Position numbers and translations under genes: made by a program. A model generated the notes under the pieces. It saw only the letters and a list, made by a program, of their open reading frames with translations, was not told where the DNA came from and ran no database searches. 54,503 bases of DNA, from positions 1-54,503 of the forward strand of contig JAGTQF010000006.1 of assembly GCA_018396655.1 (NCBI GenBank). The letters are read 5' to 3'. This document shows positions 17,267 through 26,008 of this stretch, piece after piece. How positions within the stretch are numbered: the first letter of the stretch is position 1; each line of letters begins with the position of its first letter. The stretch is from Candidatus Bathyarchaeota archaeon. Its GTDB lineage: Archaea > Thermoproteota > Bathyarchaeia > Bathyarchaeales > DTEX01.

Positions 17267-17557
17267 ATGGTTAGAAAGAGGTCGAAGATGGAGTTATATC
17301 TCGACGTTTTGAGGGCGATAAGCAGGGGTGTTGATAAGCCCACAAACATAATGTATAAGTGCAATCTTTCATGGGCCAATTCCAGGGAGATTTTGAGCTC
17401 GCTTGTTGAGCAAGGTCTTATCACCGTCACCGAGAATGAGAATCGCAGGACTTATAGGATAACTGAGAGGGGGCGTGAAGTTTTAGAATACTTCAATAGG
17501 GCCCAAGACCTTCTTATGATTCATAGGAAGAGGAGAAACCCGCATCTTCTCAGATGA
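17267..17557 (+). CDS. Small winged-helix DNA-binding protein, paralogue of the preceding gene
   Basis: 96 residues, sharing with the 16915 gene the frame SKMELYLDVLRAISRGVDKP, TNIMYKCNLSW, LVEQGLITVTE and YRITERGREVLE. The start is set at the ATG at 17267 because GGGAGGGG lies 8 bases upstream; an in-frame TTG at 17249 sits before that ribosome site. The arrangement looks like a tandem duplication that has since diverged. Differences fall mostly in the recognition helix end and C-terminus. Confidence 0.8.
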   Translation: MVRKRSKMELYLDVLRAISRGVDKPTNIMYKCNLSWANSREILSSLVEQGLITVTENENRRTYRITERGREVLEYFNRAQDLLMIHRKRRNPHLLR

Positions 17558-17568
17558 CCTTGCTAATC

Positions 17569-18579
17569 CTATACAATTTTTATTCTTTTTCCAATACCCC
17601 TCTCCAGAGCCCTTTGATAGGCTAGGTTGGCTGTTACAGCATCCTGTATAGCCAGTCCAGTTGAAGTGAAGACGGTTATCTCCTCATCGCTTGTTCTTCC
17701 GGGCTTTCTACCAGCAACTATATCGCCCAGCTCAGCCCATATATCTCTCTCGGAAATTATTCCCATCTTTAATGGCACATTTATTTCGCCACTGTGTATT
17801 GCTTGTTCCCAATCATCAACGACTATCTTAGCCCTCTTCAGTATTGATGGGTCGAGTTCTTCTTTGCCAGGTGCGTCGGCGCCTATACAGTTAAAGTGTG
17901 CTCCGGGCTTAATCCACTCATCCATTACAAGCGGGCTTCTGGATGGTGTTGTCGTCACGATTATATCTGCGCCTCTAACTGTTTCCTCAATACTTTCGAG
18001 GGTGACTATCCGGCATAGGTGCCCATATTTCGCCCCCATCTCGCCCCTAAACTCCATCCTAGTTTTCTCGCTTCTGCTCCAGACTCTAACCTCATCTAGC
18101 GAGCCGAAGACCTCTAGAAGCGCCATTAACTGCGTTCTCGCCTGAGCTCCGGCCCCAACCAGCCCCACAATTTTAGAGTCTTTTCTCGCAAGGTATTTTG
18201 CTGCTATGCCTCCGGCCGCTCCGGTTCGCATATCTGTTATTGTTGTTCCGCCCATTATCGCTATTGGGAAGCCGCTTCTTGGGTCTATGAGGATTATTGT
18301 GGCCATAACTGTTGGTAGAGAATGCTTCTCCCTATTGTCTGGATGGACGTTTACGACCTTGACCGCCGCTACATCAAGCTCCTCTAGATAGGATGGCATG
18401 GCCCTTAAGTCTCCATTATATCTGCTGAATGAGAGGTAGATTTTTTGGGGCATTTGAACCCTACCTAGACCTTTCTCCCTAAAAGCCAGCTCAACGGCGT
18501 CTATGACGTCCCGCATAGAAATAAGCTCTCTAACCTCCTCATCGCTTAAGATGAGGGTCTCCAAACTATACTCACCCAC
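17569..18579 (-). CDS. Ornithine cyclodeaminase / mu-crystallin family dehydrogenase (possibly alanine dehydrogenase)
   Basis: 336-residue NAD(P)-dependent enzyme. Family blocks: PQKIYLSF and MPSYL (substrate Arg/Lys region), TDMRTGAAGGIAAKYLARK, the Rossmann loop VGLVGAGAQARTQL, IIVTTTPSRSPL, and FTSTGLAIQD. Members include ornithine cyclodeaminase, archaeal alanine dehydrogenase and ketimine reductases, which cannot be separated here by motif alone. Convergent with the winged-helix pair, 11 bases apart. Confidence 0.85.
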   Translation of the reverse strand: MGEYSLETLILSDEEVRELISMRDVIDAVELAFREKGLGRVQMPQKIYLSFSRYNGDLRAMPSYLEELDVAAVKVVNVHPDNREKHSLPTVMATIILIDPRSGFPIAIMGGTTITDMRTGAAGGIAAKYLARKDSKIVGLVGAGAQARTQLMALLEVFGSLDEVRVWSRSEKTRMEFRGEMGAKYGHLCRIVTLESIEETVRGADIIVTTTPSRSPLVMDEWIKPGAHFNCIGADAPGKEELDPSILKRAKIVVDDWEQAIHSGEINVPLKMGIISERDIWAELGDIVAGRKPGRTSDEEITVFTSTGLAIQDAVTANLAYQRALERGIGKRIKIV

Positions 18580-18644
18580 AATCCGCTAAACATGAAATAA
18601 TGTTGAAGGGGAAAATAATGCTTTACAGAAGAGGGGAGAATTTT

Positions 18645-18923
18645 TTAGCCGACTATTTTAACTGTGCTTCCAAGAGCTTGACCTGGAAGCCCCCTCCTAA
18701 ATCTAGCCCTGACCAAGCCTTTATTTCCATGTGGTGCGACTATTACGCCGATAATGGTATTATTCTTTCCATCGGACCAAGCAATCCTACGCCCAATAAG
18801 TTGGCTAGCGTCACTCCTAGATTTAATGTTCGGAAACTGTATTAGGCATTCTCTGGGCCTCTGACTTCTAGGACCAAGCCTGTAATTTACCACGATGCCC
18901 CTAACATCAAGCGGCGTGGCCAA
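18645..18923 (-). CDS. rpl35ae: Ribosomal protein L35Ae
   Basis: 92 residues with the L35Ae features: a GIVVNYRLG beta strand, GRRIAWSDGKN, and the C-terminal HGNKGLVRARFRRGLPGQAL signature. Large-subunit protein shared by eukaryotes and some archaea. TTG start, with GGGAGGG 8 bases upstream. It reads away from the neighbouring CRISPR leader. Confidence 0.9.
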   Translation of the reverse strand: MATPLDVRGIVVNYRLGPRSQRPRECLIQFPNIKSRSDASQLIGRRIAWSDGKNNTIIGVIVAPHGNKGLVRARFRRGLPGQALGSTVKIVG

Positions 18924-19043
18924 TACGGGTCCCTCCCAGCTTAATCCGACCGGTGCTGGAAGACGTCAGAGTAATAAAAATAGAGCCAATATTTATCCTT
19001 TCACATAAAAGTGGAATTTAACTCCAAAGGAAAAACCAGCACA

Positions 19044-19175
19044 TATCATAAAAATTTCCACTAGACTTCGGTGGAAGGACATACTCTGGATGCAAATCTG
19101 CAACCACCGAAACGGTATCACAAAACTTAAATACAAAAACAGCCCAAAAAATAAAACAGAGCAAGAAAAACCTCG
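19044..19175 (+). promoter_or_regulatory. Second CRISPR leader, feeding a single repeat
   Basis: Aligns over its whole length with the reverse complement of the leader at 474-603. It ends directly on a lone repeat. A CTTAAATA TATA box at 19126-19133 lies about 45 bases before the repeat, so a transcript through the repeat is plausible. The 335-base gap between L35Ae and hel308 holds only this leader, the repeat and the hel308 trailer. Confidence 0.78.
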
Positions 19176-19199
19176 GAATCTCAAAAAGAGAATTGAAAG
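19176..19199 (+). CRISPR. Solitary CRISPR repeat, no spacers
   Basis: A single 24-nt unit identical to the leader-distal repeat of the first array (starts GAATCTC, ends ATTGAAAG), placed between a leader and the hel308 trailer. No second repeat follows. It is therefore either a naive array, one collapsed by deletion between repeats, or the anchor repeat of a variant locus. Confidence 0.85.
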
Positions 19200-19385
19200 T
19201 TTATATGCTGGTTTTATGAATCACCAGAGAGTTTGTGAGCCCCTCATTCTCTATATTATTATTTCATGTCTCTGTAGTATTCTGTTAGTGGCTGTTGTTC
19301 TTCTCCACCATATGTCTCCGTTAGCTTTCTCCATTCCTCTTGGCTTATTGTTCCTCCAACCTGCTCCTTTATTCTCTTCGCTATT
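19176..19385. repeat. Inverted repeat, right copy
   Basis: Near-identical in reverse complement to bases 1-213. The two leaders point inward from the ends, so homologous recombination between copies would flip the 19 kb between them, including the his operon. Confidence 0.9.
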
Positions 19386-21508
19386 TTTGGACCTATTAAT
19401 GGTAGTTCCATGAGCTTGCTTACCGGCGCCCTCCTCAAGTCTTCGATTGTTTTAAGTCCGGCATTATATAGTATGCGTGCCCTAACACGGCCTATGCCCT
19501 CAAGCCTAGCCAATGGTATAAGCTCGGCTTTAACGCCCTTCTCAACCCTCTCCATCAGCTCGGCTAGTTTAGGCAGCAAATCCCTATGCCCAAGCAGCTT
19601 CGCCAGCTCATAGGATGAGTATATGAGCCATCTGGCGGTTTCGGTTAAATGGTATAGGTCCCCGGGCTCAACCCCAAAATGCTCAATAATACTGTCCTCC
19701 GAATATTCCTCTATCCAGGCATTCAGAACCAGGGCTGTCTTAACCTCGCCAAGAAACTCCTCAAACTCTATCCTATCAGCCCACTCATTCGGAACATCGA
19801 ATAGAAACTCATTCCTATGCTCATCGATGAAAAGCGCTATTCCATCAACCTCACTTGATGTAGGCCTAATTTTAGGCGCCATATCCGGGGTATGAGATAT
19901 CATATGAAGGAAGCTCATATCGGTTATTTTTTGGGCTCTCCTCCTAAGCGCATCACGAATAATTATTGCTGATATCGGGTCAATATAGAGCTGCGATACC
20001 CTCACGCCGAACTCAGTAGCCCTAATAAAATCACCCTCATACTTTATCATCCCCTCATTATAAAGAAACTCCAATATTCTGGATATTGTTCCTTTAATAG
20101 CTCCAATATCATACTGGTGGGCATATAATGTCTTAGCGAAGAAATCATATACACCCTGCTCCGAGTAGGCGAATTCAGAGGCTATCGTTGCCAGAACATG
20201 GCTTCTAAGGACACGCTCAACGCCAAGCTTAGACCATATACGCTCAGGCTTAGCCAGAACAAAGCTTGTTAGCAGGTAGTCGCGCTCCTCATCGGTTCTA
20301 GCAATTAGAATAGATTCGCCAACATCATCATATTTTGGGCGACCAGCCCTCCCAACCATCTGCTTATACTCCAGAACCGTTATCGGATAGTAGCCGTAGC
20401 CCGGCTCATAACGCCTATAATCGCTTATAATAACCATCCTAGCTGGAAGATTAACTCCAAAAGCTAACGTTGGTGTGGCTGTTAAAACCTTAATCTTACC
20501 GTCGCGGAACGAGTCCTCAATAATCTTCCGATGGACGCCCGATAAGCCAGCATGATGAAATGCAACACCACACTTAACAAGCTCAGCCAGTAAATCGCTC
20601 AGCCTAGTCCTCTCACCAGAAGCTAGAATCTCATCAGATAGGCTCTCTAGGGAGCGTTTAAGGGACTTAGAGAGTAGCTCACCCACTTCCGGCGCCGCCT
20701 TCTTGGCTAGGCTGACAGCGTTCTTTCTTGAAGACGCAAATATAAGCGCCTGACCACCATGCTTAACACTATGCAGCGCTAGATTTATCGCAGGGTCCTT
20801 AACAATACGATTTATCCTGACAGAGCCGCCATCCTTAAATTGTATTTCATCGTTTAGCAGTATCCCCTCACGGAGCTTAACCGGCCTCCACTCAGTTGTT
20901 ATGGCCGAAGCATTAAGCCACTCGGCAATCTCATCAGAGTTTCTAACGGTTGCGCTTAAAGCCAATATTTGGATGTTTGGATTCATTTGCATGAGACGTG
21001 CCAGAACAACCTCTAACGTTGGGCCCCTCTCAACATCATTAAGGAGGTGAACTTCATCCGCGACAACAAGTGATATCTCGCTTATCCAGGGCGCTCTATG
21101 CCTTAATAGCGAATCACACTTCTCATTAGTCGTCACTATAATGTCGAATCTCCCAAGCCAAGCATCGCTACTATCATAGTCTCCTGTGCTTATGCCAACG
21201 CTAATCGACCTTCCACCCGGCTTACGTATAACGGTATACTTCTTAAATTCATCGTATTTCTCGTTAGCCAAAGCCTTCAGAGGCGTTAAATATAGGACTT
21301 TGCCATCCCCCTCAAGGATATGCTTCAGGGCGCATAACTCGGCAACTAAGGTTTTGCCGGAGGCTGTTGGGCTGGCTAATAGAAGATTTCGCCCCTCGAG
21401 TGCACCAGCCTTTATAGCCTCCGCTTGCGGTGGGAATAGCTCCCTTATTCCCTCCTCGGCTAGAATCTTCTTTACTTCTGGGTTTATATCGAGCTCCTCT
21501 ATTAGCAA
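19259..21508 (-). CDS. hel308: ATP-dependent DNA helicase Hel308
   Basis: 749-residue Ski2-like superfamily 2 helicase that unwinds forked DNA 3' to 5' and assists stalled replication forks. Motifs in order: Q-like LFPPQAEAIKAG, Walker A ASPTASGKTL, DEVH in VVADEVHLLND, SATVRNSDEI, motif IV-V TATPTLAFGVNLPA, motif VI QMVGRAGRPKYD. The C-terminus has the helix-hairpin-helix LEGIGRVRARILYNAGL and ends EYYRDMK. It lies 23 bases downstream of mcm on the same strand. Its last codons are those duplicated at the window start. Confidence 0.95.
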   Translation of the reverse strand: MLIEELDINPEVKKILAEEGIRELFPPQAEAIKAGALEGRNLLLASPTASGKTLVAELCALKHILEGDGKVLYLTPLKALANEKYDEFKKYTVIRKPGGRSISVGISTGDYDSSDAWLGRFDIIVTTNEKCDSLLRHRAPWISEISLVVADEVHLLNDVERGPTLEVVLARLMQMNPNIQILALSATVRNSDEIAEWLNASAITTEWRPVKLREGILLNDEIQFKDGGSVRINRIVKDPAINLALHSVKHGGQALIFASSRKNAVSLAKKAAPEVGELLSKSLKRSLESLSDEILASGERTRLSDLLAELVKCGVAFHHAGLSGVHRKIIEDSFRDGKIKVLTATPTLAFGVNLPARMVIISDYRRYEPGYGYYPITVLEYKQMVGRAGRPKYDDVGESILIARTDEERDYLLTSFVLAKPERIWSKLGVERVLRSHVLATIASEFAYSEQGVYDFFAKTLYAHQYDIGAIKGTISRILEFLYNEGMIKYEGDFIRATEFGVRVSQLYIDPISAIIIRDALRRRAQKITDMSFLHMISHTPDMAPKIRPTSSEVDGIALFIDEHRNEFLFDVPNEWADRIEFEEFLGEVKTALVLNAWIEEYSEDSIIEHFGVEPGDLYHLTETARWLIYSSYELAKLLGHRDLLPKLAELMERVEKGVKAELIPLARLEGIGRVRARILYNAGLKTIEDLRRAPVSKLMELPLIGPKIAKRIKEQVGGTISQEEWRKLTETYGGEEQQPLTEYYRDMK

Positions 21509-21531
21509 GACCTAACCCTACATCTACGCTA

Positions 21532-23574
21532 TTAAGTCTTCTTTAGATATCCATTTCTAGGCTCGTATAATGTTCCCTCACGTATCATCTGGGCTATTAG
21601 CTTTTCTGCCTCACTCTTAGGTATATCATACTCGCTGCTAAGTTTCTCAAGCAGCTCAGCCCTACTAACCATGCCAGTCTCCTTCTCCATCTCAACAATT
21701 GTGCTCAGTATGACGCGTAGCTTATCCTGCATACTCCTAGGCTTACCAACCATAATAATATCAATGTCAAACTTCTTTGAAGATACATCTATACCAACCT
21801 CCTCAAGGGACCTCCTCATTATGGCTATAGCTGCCTCAGCATCCTCCGGCAAAACAACATTTCTAAGCGCCGCGCGAGCCCTCGCCTCAGCAAGCCTAAC
21901 AAGGGCCTCAAGCTGGCGCGCTGTTATTGCTATTGGCGAACCCTCTCCCTCACTTGCCGAACGCATAGCCAAATAGAACTCTTTGAGGCGCTCCATGGCC
22001 TCCGGGGTTAGGGTTGGCTTAACATTATTTCTAGCGTAGGCAACATACTTCCTAAGTAGCTCAGGTGGAATGGGAGGCTCAACAGGCGGGGCTTCCCTCA
22101 TATGCAGTTTAAGCAAGTGCTCACTCATCCTTGAGTCGGCTTCCTTCTCCGGGACATCCCTTAAGACAAATATTAAGTCAAATCTAGATAGGATTGTTAC
22201 TGGCAGCGAGATGTTCTCGGCAACAGTCCTATATGGGTCATATCTGCCTAAGGCCGGGTTGGCGGCCGCCAAAATTGCTGTTCTAGCATTCAGCGTCGCA
22301 ACTATGCCACCCTTAGCAACAGATATGGTGTGCTGCTCCATAGCCTCATGTATCGCAACCCTGTCCTCAGGCCTCATCTTATCAATTTCATCTATACATG
22401 CTATGCCCTTATCCGCCAAGACAAGCGCACCAGCCTCAAGCGTCATCCCACCGGTAGGCGATGGCAGAACCGCAGCTGTTAGACCAGCAGCCGTTGTGCC
22501 TCTACCGCTTGTATATAAGCCTCTTGGCGCTATCCTCTGAACATAACGTAGAATCTGTGACTTAGCTGTTCCGGGGTCCCCGACAAGGAGTATGTTTATC
22601 TCGCCCCTAATATTTATGTCAGGTAGACTCTTTGGGACGCCGCCGAATAGAAGATACATTATTGCCTCCTTAATATGCTCATAACCATAAATTGAGGGCG
22701 CAATGGACTGAATTATCTTCTGATGTATGAATGGGTCTTTGGCTAAACGGAGAATCTGCTCCTCCTCTTCAGGCGTTATGAGCAGAGACTCAGACTCCCT
22801 CCCAGCAGCATCGATAAAGTTCGCGTCAATATAAAGTGTGAAAGCTCTGGTCTTACCAGTTCTAGGATACGATGTTGCTTCAGCACCAACCACGCCAATA
22901 ACATAAACCCTATCACCAGGCCTAGCAGTATCAACAATATCCTTCCCAACCAATCTAATGTCAAGTGAGCGGGGCGTCTGACCGGGCGGAATATCCTCAG
23001 GATACTCCTGAATCCTAAGCTCCTGATAATCAACAAACTTAGATTCTTCTTGGATGAACTCGAAGGGTCCGTTCTTACCACAGCGCGGGTTAGCGCACCT
23101 AAATGGTAGTGTTAGGAACGCACCACTCTGCGGAACCTCCATCTTGGTATCACATCTCTTACACTTAAACGCCGCAACGGTAACTATCGGCCTAACGGTT
23201 GTCGCACGCATTATTATACCCTCAACCATGACGAGCTTACCAATATGCTCTGAGCCGAGCTTGCGTAACGGCGTTACGCGCGGCAAACCTCTAACTCTAA
23301 CCGTTACACCAGTCTCCTTAATCTTCTCCGCATACTCCGGGTCCTCTATCTGGAGCTGCTCAAAAGCAGCACTATTAGCGTAGGCTAAATACTCAAGGGG
23401 CCTCTCAAGCAACTCATCAGCTAAGCGTGGGTCGACAACCAAAAGGTCCTCAAAGTCAAGTATCAGGGAAGTTGAGGCGTTAAGGGCCATCTGGGCTATC
23501 CTCTGCCTATACTTAGCCGACTTAAATATTGAATTGAATTTTTCAAGAGGTTTCTCAACAACCAGCTCAGTCAT
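21532..23574 (-). CDS. mcm: Replicative helicase MCM
   Basis: Replicative 3'-5' helicase of archaea. It has an N-terminal domain with a C4 zinc ribbon (CKRC, CANPRCGK), Walker A GDPGTAKSQ, Walker B ACIDEIDKM, arginine-finger SRFDLIF, and a C-terminal winged helix (GMVSRAELLEKL). I place the start at the ATG at 23574, behind GGAGG at a 10-base distance, rather than the in-frame ATG at 23622, which lies inside the gins gene. gins and mcm are adjacent and probably co-transcribed, linking two members of the CMG-like complex. Confidence 0.95.
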   Translation of the reverse strand: MTELVVEKPLEKFNSIFKSAKYRQRIAQMALNASTSLILDFEDLLVVDPRLADELLERPLEYLAYANSAAFEQLQIEDPEYAEKIKETGVTVRVRGLPRVTPLRKLGSEHIGKLVMVEGIIMRATTVRPIVTVAAFKCKRCDTKMEVPQSGAFLTLPFRCANPRCGKNGPFEFIQEESKFVDYQELRIQEYPEDIPPGQTPRSLDIRLVGKDIVDTARPGDRVYVIGVVGAEATSYPRTGKTRAFTLYIDANFIDAAGRESESLLITPEEEEQILRLAKDPFIHQKIIQSIAPSIYGYEHIKEAIMYLLFGGVPKSLPDINIRGEINILLVGDPGTAKSQILRYVQRIAPRGLYTSGRGTTAAGLTAAVLPSPTGGMTLEAGALVLADKGIACIDEIDKMRPEDRVAIHEAMEQHTISVAKGGIVATLNARTAILAAANPALGRYDPYRTVAENISLPVTILSRFDLIFVLRDVPEKEADSRMSEHLLKLHMREAPPVEPPIPPELLRKYVAYARNNVKPTLTPEAMERLKEFYLAMRSASEGEGSPIAITARQLEALVRLAEARARAALRNVVLPEDAEAAIAIMRRSLEEVGIDVSSKKFDIDIIMVGKPRSMQDKLRVILSTIVEMEKETGMVSRAELLEKLSSEYDIPKSEAEKLIAQMIREGTLYEPRNGYLKKT

Positions 23575-23600
23575 GATTATGCATCCTCCACTCCTACAGC

Positions 23601-24152
23601 CTAAACTATCTTCGACCTCCATTCAGATACAATCTGATGTATGCGCTCATAGAGAGCTCTTTCCTCCGGTGTGAGATTCTTCAAAACTTGGCTTTCCGGA
23701 GCTGGAATCGAGGCCAATGATATTATCTTCCTAAGCCTACAGTTAACAATGTCCTGCGCCAAGTTCTGAACATACTCGTATTCTCTCATCTTCTCAGGGC
23801 TTGTTCTAGATGCAGCCCTTAACTCATCAATTAAGCGTCTAAGCCTAGGATAAAAATCTTCCGGCAGAGTTGAGAGTTGCCCAACAGCCTGTATGCGCTC
23901 AGTCCACTGAATCTTATAAAGCTTGGCAGCGTCCAAAGCGCCTTCCCTAATCCTAACTATTCCATCTCTCTCAAGCTCGCGGGCAACCCAGAGCCTAACC
24001 TCATACTCATGCCCTTCCTCAAAGGGGCCTACCGAGAAGCCAATAAGCTCAATCTTGGGCGTACTTTTAACAGCGACAACTGTAACTAAACTGTTCTCAA
24101 ACATGAAGTCTGAAAACTCGATGCTTGAATGAACATTCTCTATGCCAAACAA
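23601..24152 (-). CDS. GINS complex subunit (Gins51/15-like)
   Basis: 183 residues. TLPEDFYPRLRRLIDELR and the helical block RKIISLASI followed by LTPEERALYERI are characteristic of Sld5/Psf1-like archaeal GINS. It bridges MCM and the RecJ/Cdc45-like nuclease at the fork. TTG start; a TATA box TTTTATAT on this strand at 24193-24200 gives a short leader. Its downstream neighbour is mcm, a common archaeal arrangement. Confidence 0.88.
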   Translation of the reverse strand: MFGIENVHSSIEFSDFMFENSLVTVVAVKSTPKIELIGFSVGPFEEGHEYEVRLWVARELERDGIVRIREGALDAAKLYKIQWTERIQAVGQLSTLPEDFYPRLRRLIDELRAASRTSPEKMREYEYVQNLAQDIVNCRLRKIISLASIPAPESQVLKNLTPEERALYERIHQIVSEWRSKIV

Positions 24153-24308
24153 CGCCTAAACCTCTCAGACTACACAAAAATATCTCGCGCCAATATAAAA
24201 GGATAATAGACATCTCTAAATCCCTCGGATGTACAGTAAAAACCAATTATTGCCATAAGAATTTAAACGGAAACTACGCGAAATCGAGACGAAAACCTCT
24301 GAGGGAGG

Positions 24309-24338
24309 GAGAGGCTATCCAAAAGATAGGGAGGTATC
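24309..24338 (+). repeat. Dispersed degenerate element, copy B
   Basis: Second of the three related stretches (GAGAGGCTA, TCCAA, AAGATAGGGAGGTATC). In one frame it continues upstream as KPLREGEAIQKIGRYRY. It sits in the 199-base gap between gins and the unknown gene at 24352. Confidence 0.5.
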
Positions 24339-24351
24339 GATATTGAAGCAA

Positions 24352-24747
24352 TTAAAACGTATAACTTTCTTCCTTTCTTCCCTTTCTCTTCTCCGCAATC
24401 TCAAGAAGAGCCCTATAATATTCGCCGCTCTCAATCTTCTGGCATATATCCAGGAGCGCTTCATAAACGCTCCTAAAGTACTCTTTATCCTCATCGTTAA
24501 TCTCCCTCCCCTCAATCGACATAGCCCTCATCCTAATTCCCAAGCCAGCCTCCCTAATTGACTGGTAGAGAACCCTATGCTCAACCATAGAAAGCTGGGG
24601 ATAAATGTCAGTTGAGAGCCTAATTAAGCCATCACCAACACTCTTAAGCTTAGCAGAATCCCATAAGAGCATACCCTCCATGTTCTCCGCGAGAATCTTC
24701 CTCAATCTAATCTGAATAGTATTTAGTATTGGCAGAAACCTCTCCAA
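24352..24747 (-). CDS. Unknown helical protein upstream of gins
   Basis: 131 residues, not recognised. The sequence is rich in charged and leucine positions spaced as amphipathic helices (LPILNTIQIRLRKIL, EHRVLYQSIREAGLGI, EYFRSVYEALLDIC) and ends in a Lys/Arg/Glu tail. No Cys pairs, no signal peptide. It lies on the same strand as the replication genes but is separated from gins by a gap holding a promoter and the dispersed element, so it is not clearly co-transcribed. Confidence 0.6.
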   Translation of the reverse strand: MERFLPILNTIQIRLRKILAENMEGMLLWDSAKLKSVGDGLIRLSTDIYPQLSMVEHRVLYQSIREAGLGIRMRAMSIEGREINDEDKEYFRSVYEALLDICQKIESGEYYRALLEIAEKRKGRKEESYTF

Positions 24748-24909
24748 ACCAAACCCTCATCTAGAATATTTTTATTGGGACGAACATAATTAAAGGTTGC
24801 GATGAAGACACCAGCATCACCATGCAAACTCCTGACAAAACGGTTTTATCTCAGATGAAGAGATAATATTCGAAGAGAAAACGGATAGACGGAAGGAGGA
24901 CGAACATTA

Positions 24910-25125
24910 TTGGCTTATAGACAGAAGGCAATAAAATGCCCAAAATGCGGCTTTCAATTCGACATATTATACGCTAGGACAGTCTCATGCCAGAGCTGCA
25001 ATAGAATGCTCTCATCATTAAGCTGCGAATACGTCAAATGCCCAAAATGCGGCTTCGAATTTCCGGTTTCAGGAAGCGCAACAAAAGCTCTCGAAGCCCT
25101 AAAAAGATGGGGCCCAAGCTTCTAA
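24910..25125 (+). CDS. Small zinc-ribbon protein
   Basis: 71 residues with three CxxC pairs: CPKCGFQF, CQSCNR and CPKCGFEF, so at least one zinc ribbon with a possible second half-ribbon. TTG start with AGGAGG upstream (24896-24901). Such proteins bind nucleic acid or act as adaptors; nothing in the context fixes a role. Confidence 0.7.
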   Translation: MAYRQKAIKCPKCGFQFDILYARTVSCQSCNRMLSSLSCEYVKCPKCGFEFPVSGSATKALEALKRWGPSF

Positions 25126-25150
25126 GGGCTCCAAAATTTAATTCTGAAAG

Positions 25151-25768
25151 TCACTTCGATTTGGGCTTTCTTTTAATGTTTAAGGCCAACGCCTTAAGCT
25201 TGTCCTCGAACCTTTGATTCCTCTCCTCAGCCTCAGCGAATATATTAGCCCATCTCCTACCCTTAATGTCATCAATTATCTTCTCGATAACCGCTGGAAT
25301 CTTCTCCATGGTCGAGGAAAGCGCCTCATTAAAGCGCCTATCATCAGAGACTAGCTCCAATGCTGTCTCAGGGCAATACTCAATGCACTTAGGCTCTCCA
25401 CCGCAAAGGTCACATGCAATAACTAGAGGTTTTTCTGGATGGAGCATTATTCCGCCGTAGGGGCATGCCTGAACACACAGAACACATCCGTCGCATTTAT
25501 CCTCATCTATTATTAGAATGCCACCTCTCTCAGACTGCTTTATTGCATTCCTCGGACATGCTCTAACACAGTGGGCATTCACACAAAATCTGCATACAAC
25601 CGTGAGGTTAAAGATTGGATTCAAATGTACGACCCTTATCCTAGACTTTAGGGGGTTTGGCTCCCCCTCCTTCTCCATAGCGCAGACAAACTCGCATAGG
25701 CTGCACCCTATACACTTGCTTGGGTCAACGGAGACGAAACGTCTAACCGCAAAACTTACCCCACTCAT
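25151..25768 (-). CDS. Polyferredoxin, four [4Fe-4S] motifs (HycB/CooF-like)
   Basis: Four cysteine clusters: CIGCSLCEFVC, CRFCVNAHCVRACP, CDGCVLCVQACP and CDLCGGEPKCIEYCP, the pattern of electron-transfer subunits such as HycB, CooF and DmsB. The partner enzyme is not adjacent, so it may be a free electron carrier. ATG at 25768 is preferred because GAGGG lies 8 bases upstream; an in-frame GTG at 25783 precedes it. About 205 residues with a basic C-terminal tail. Confidence 0.82.
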   Translation of the reverse strand: MSGVSFAVRRFVSVDPSKCIGCSLCEFVCAMEKEGEPNPLKSRIRVVHLNPIFNLTVVCRFCVNAHCVRACPRNAIKQSERGGILIIDEDKCDGCVLCVQACPYGGIMLHPEKPLVIACDLCGGEPKCIEYCPETALELVSDDRRFNEALSSTMEKIPAVIEKIIDDIKGRRWANIFAEAEERNQRFEDKLKALALNIKRKPKSK

Positions 25769-26008
25769 ACTATAAACCCTCACTCATGCACTCTAAATAG
25801 CCCTAATTTATTCTTCAATTTAATGGTCAAGGATTTAAGCTTCTCGATATGCCAGCGAGTTAATTGCCTTACATCACATCAAACTCTCAAGCTAATAACT
25901 CCCCTCTAACAATTAGCCAGGGAGATAAAGCATTAATGTTTTTAGGAGGCATTAAGCCACCTATTAATTTAGGAGATTAAAAGATTAAGAAGAGACGGTA
26001 ACAACTTG

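Noticed and set aside
24795-24880. C/D box guide RNA (GCGATGA, CTGA, AGATGA)
   Set aside because: The first C box has a mismatch, spacing to D' is too long and no final D box follows.
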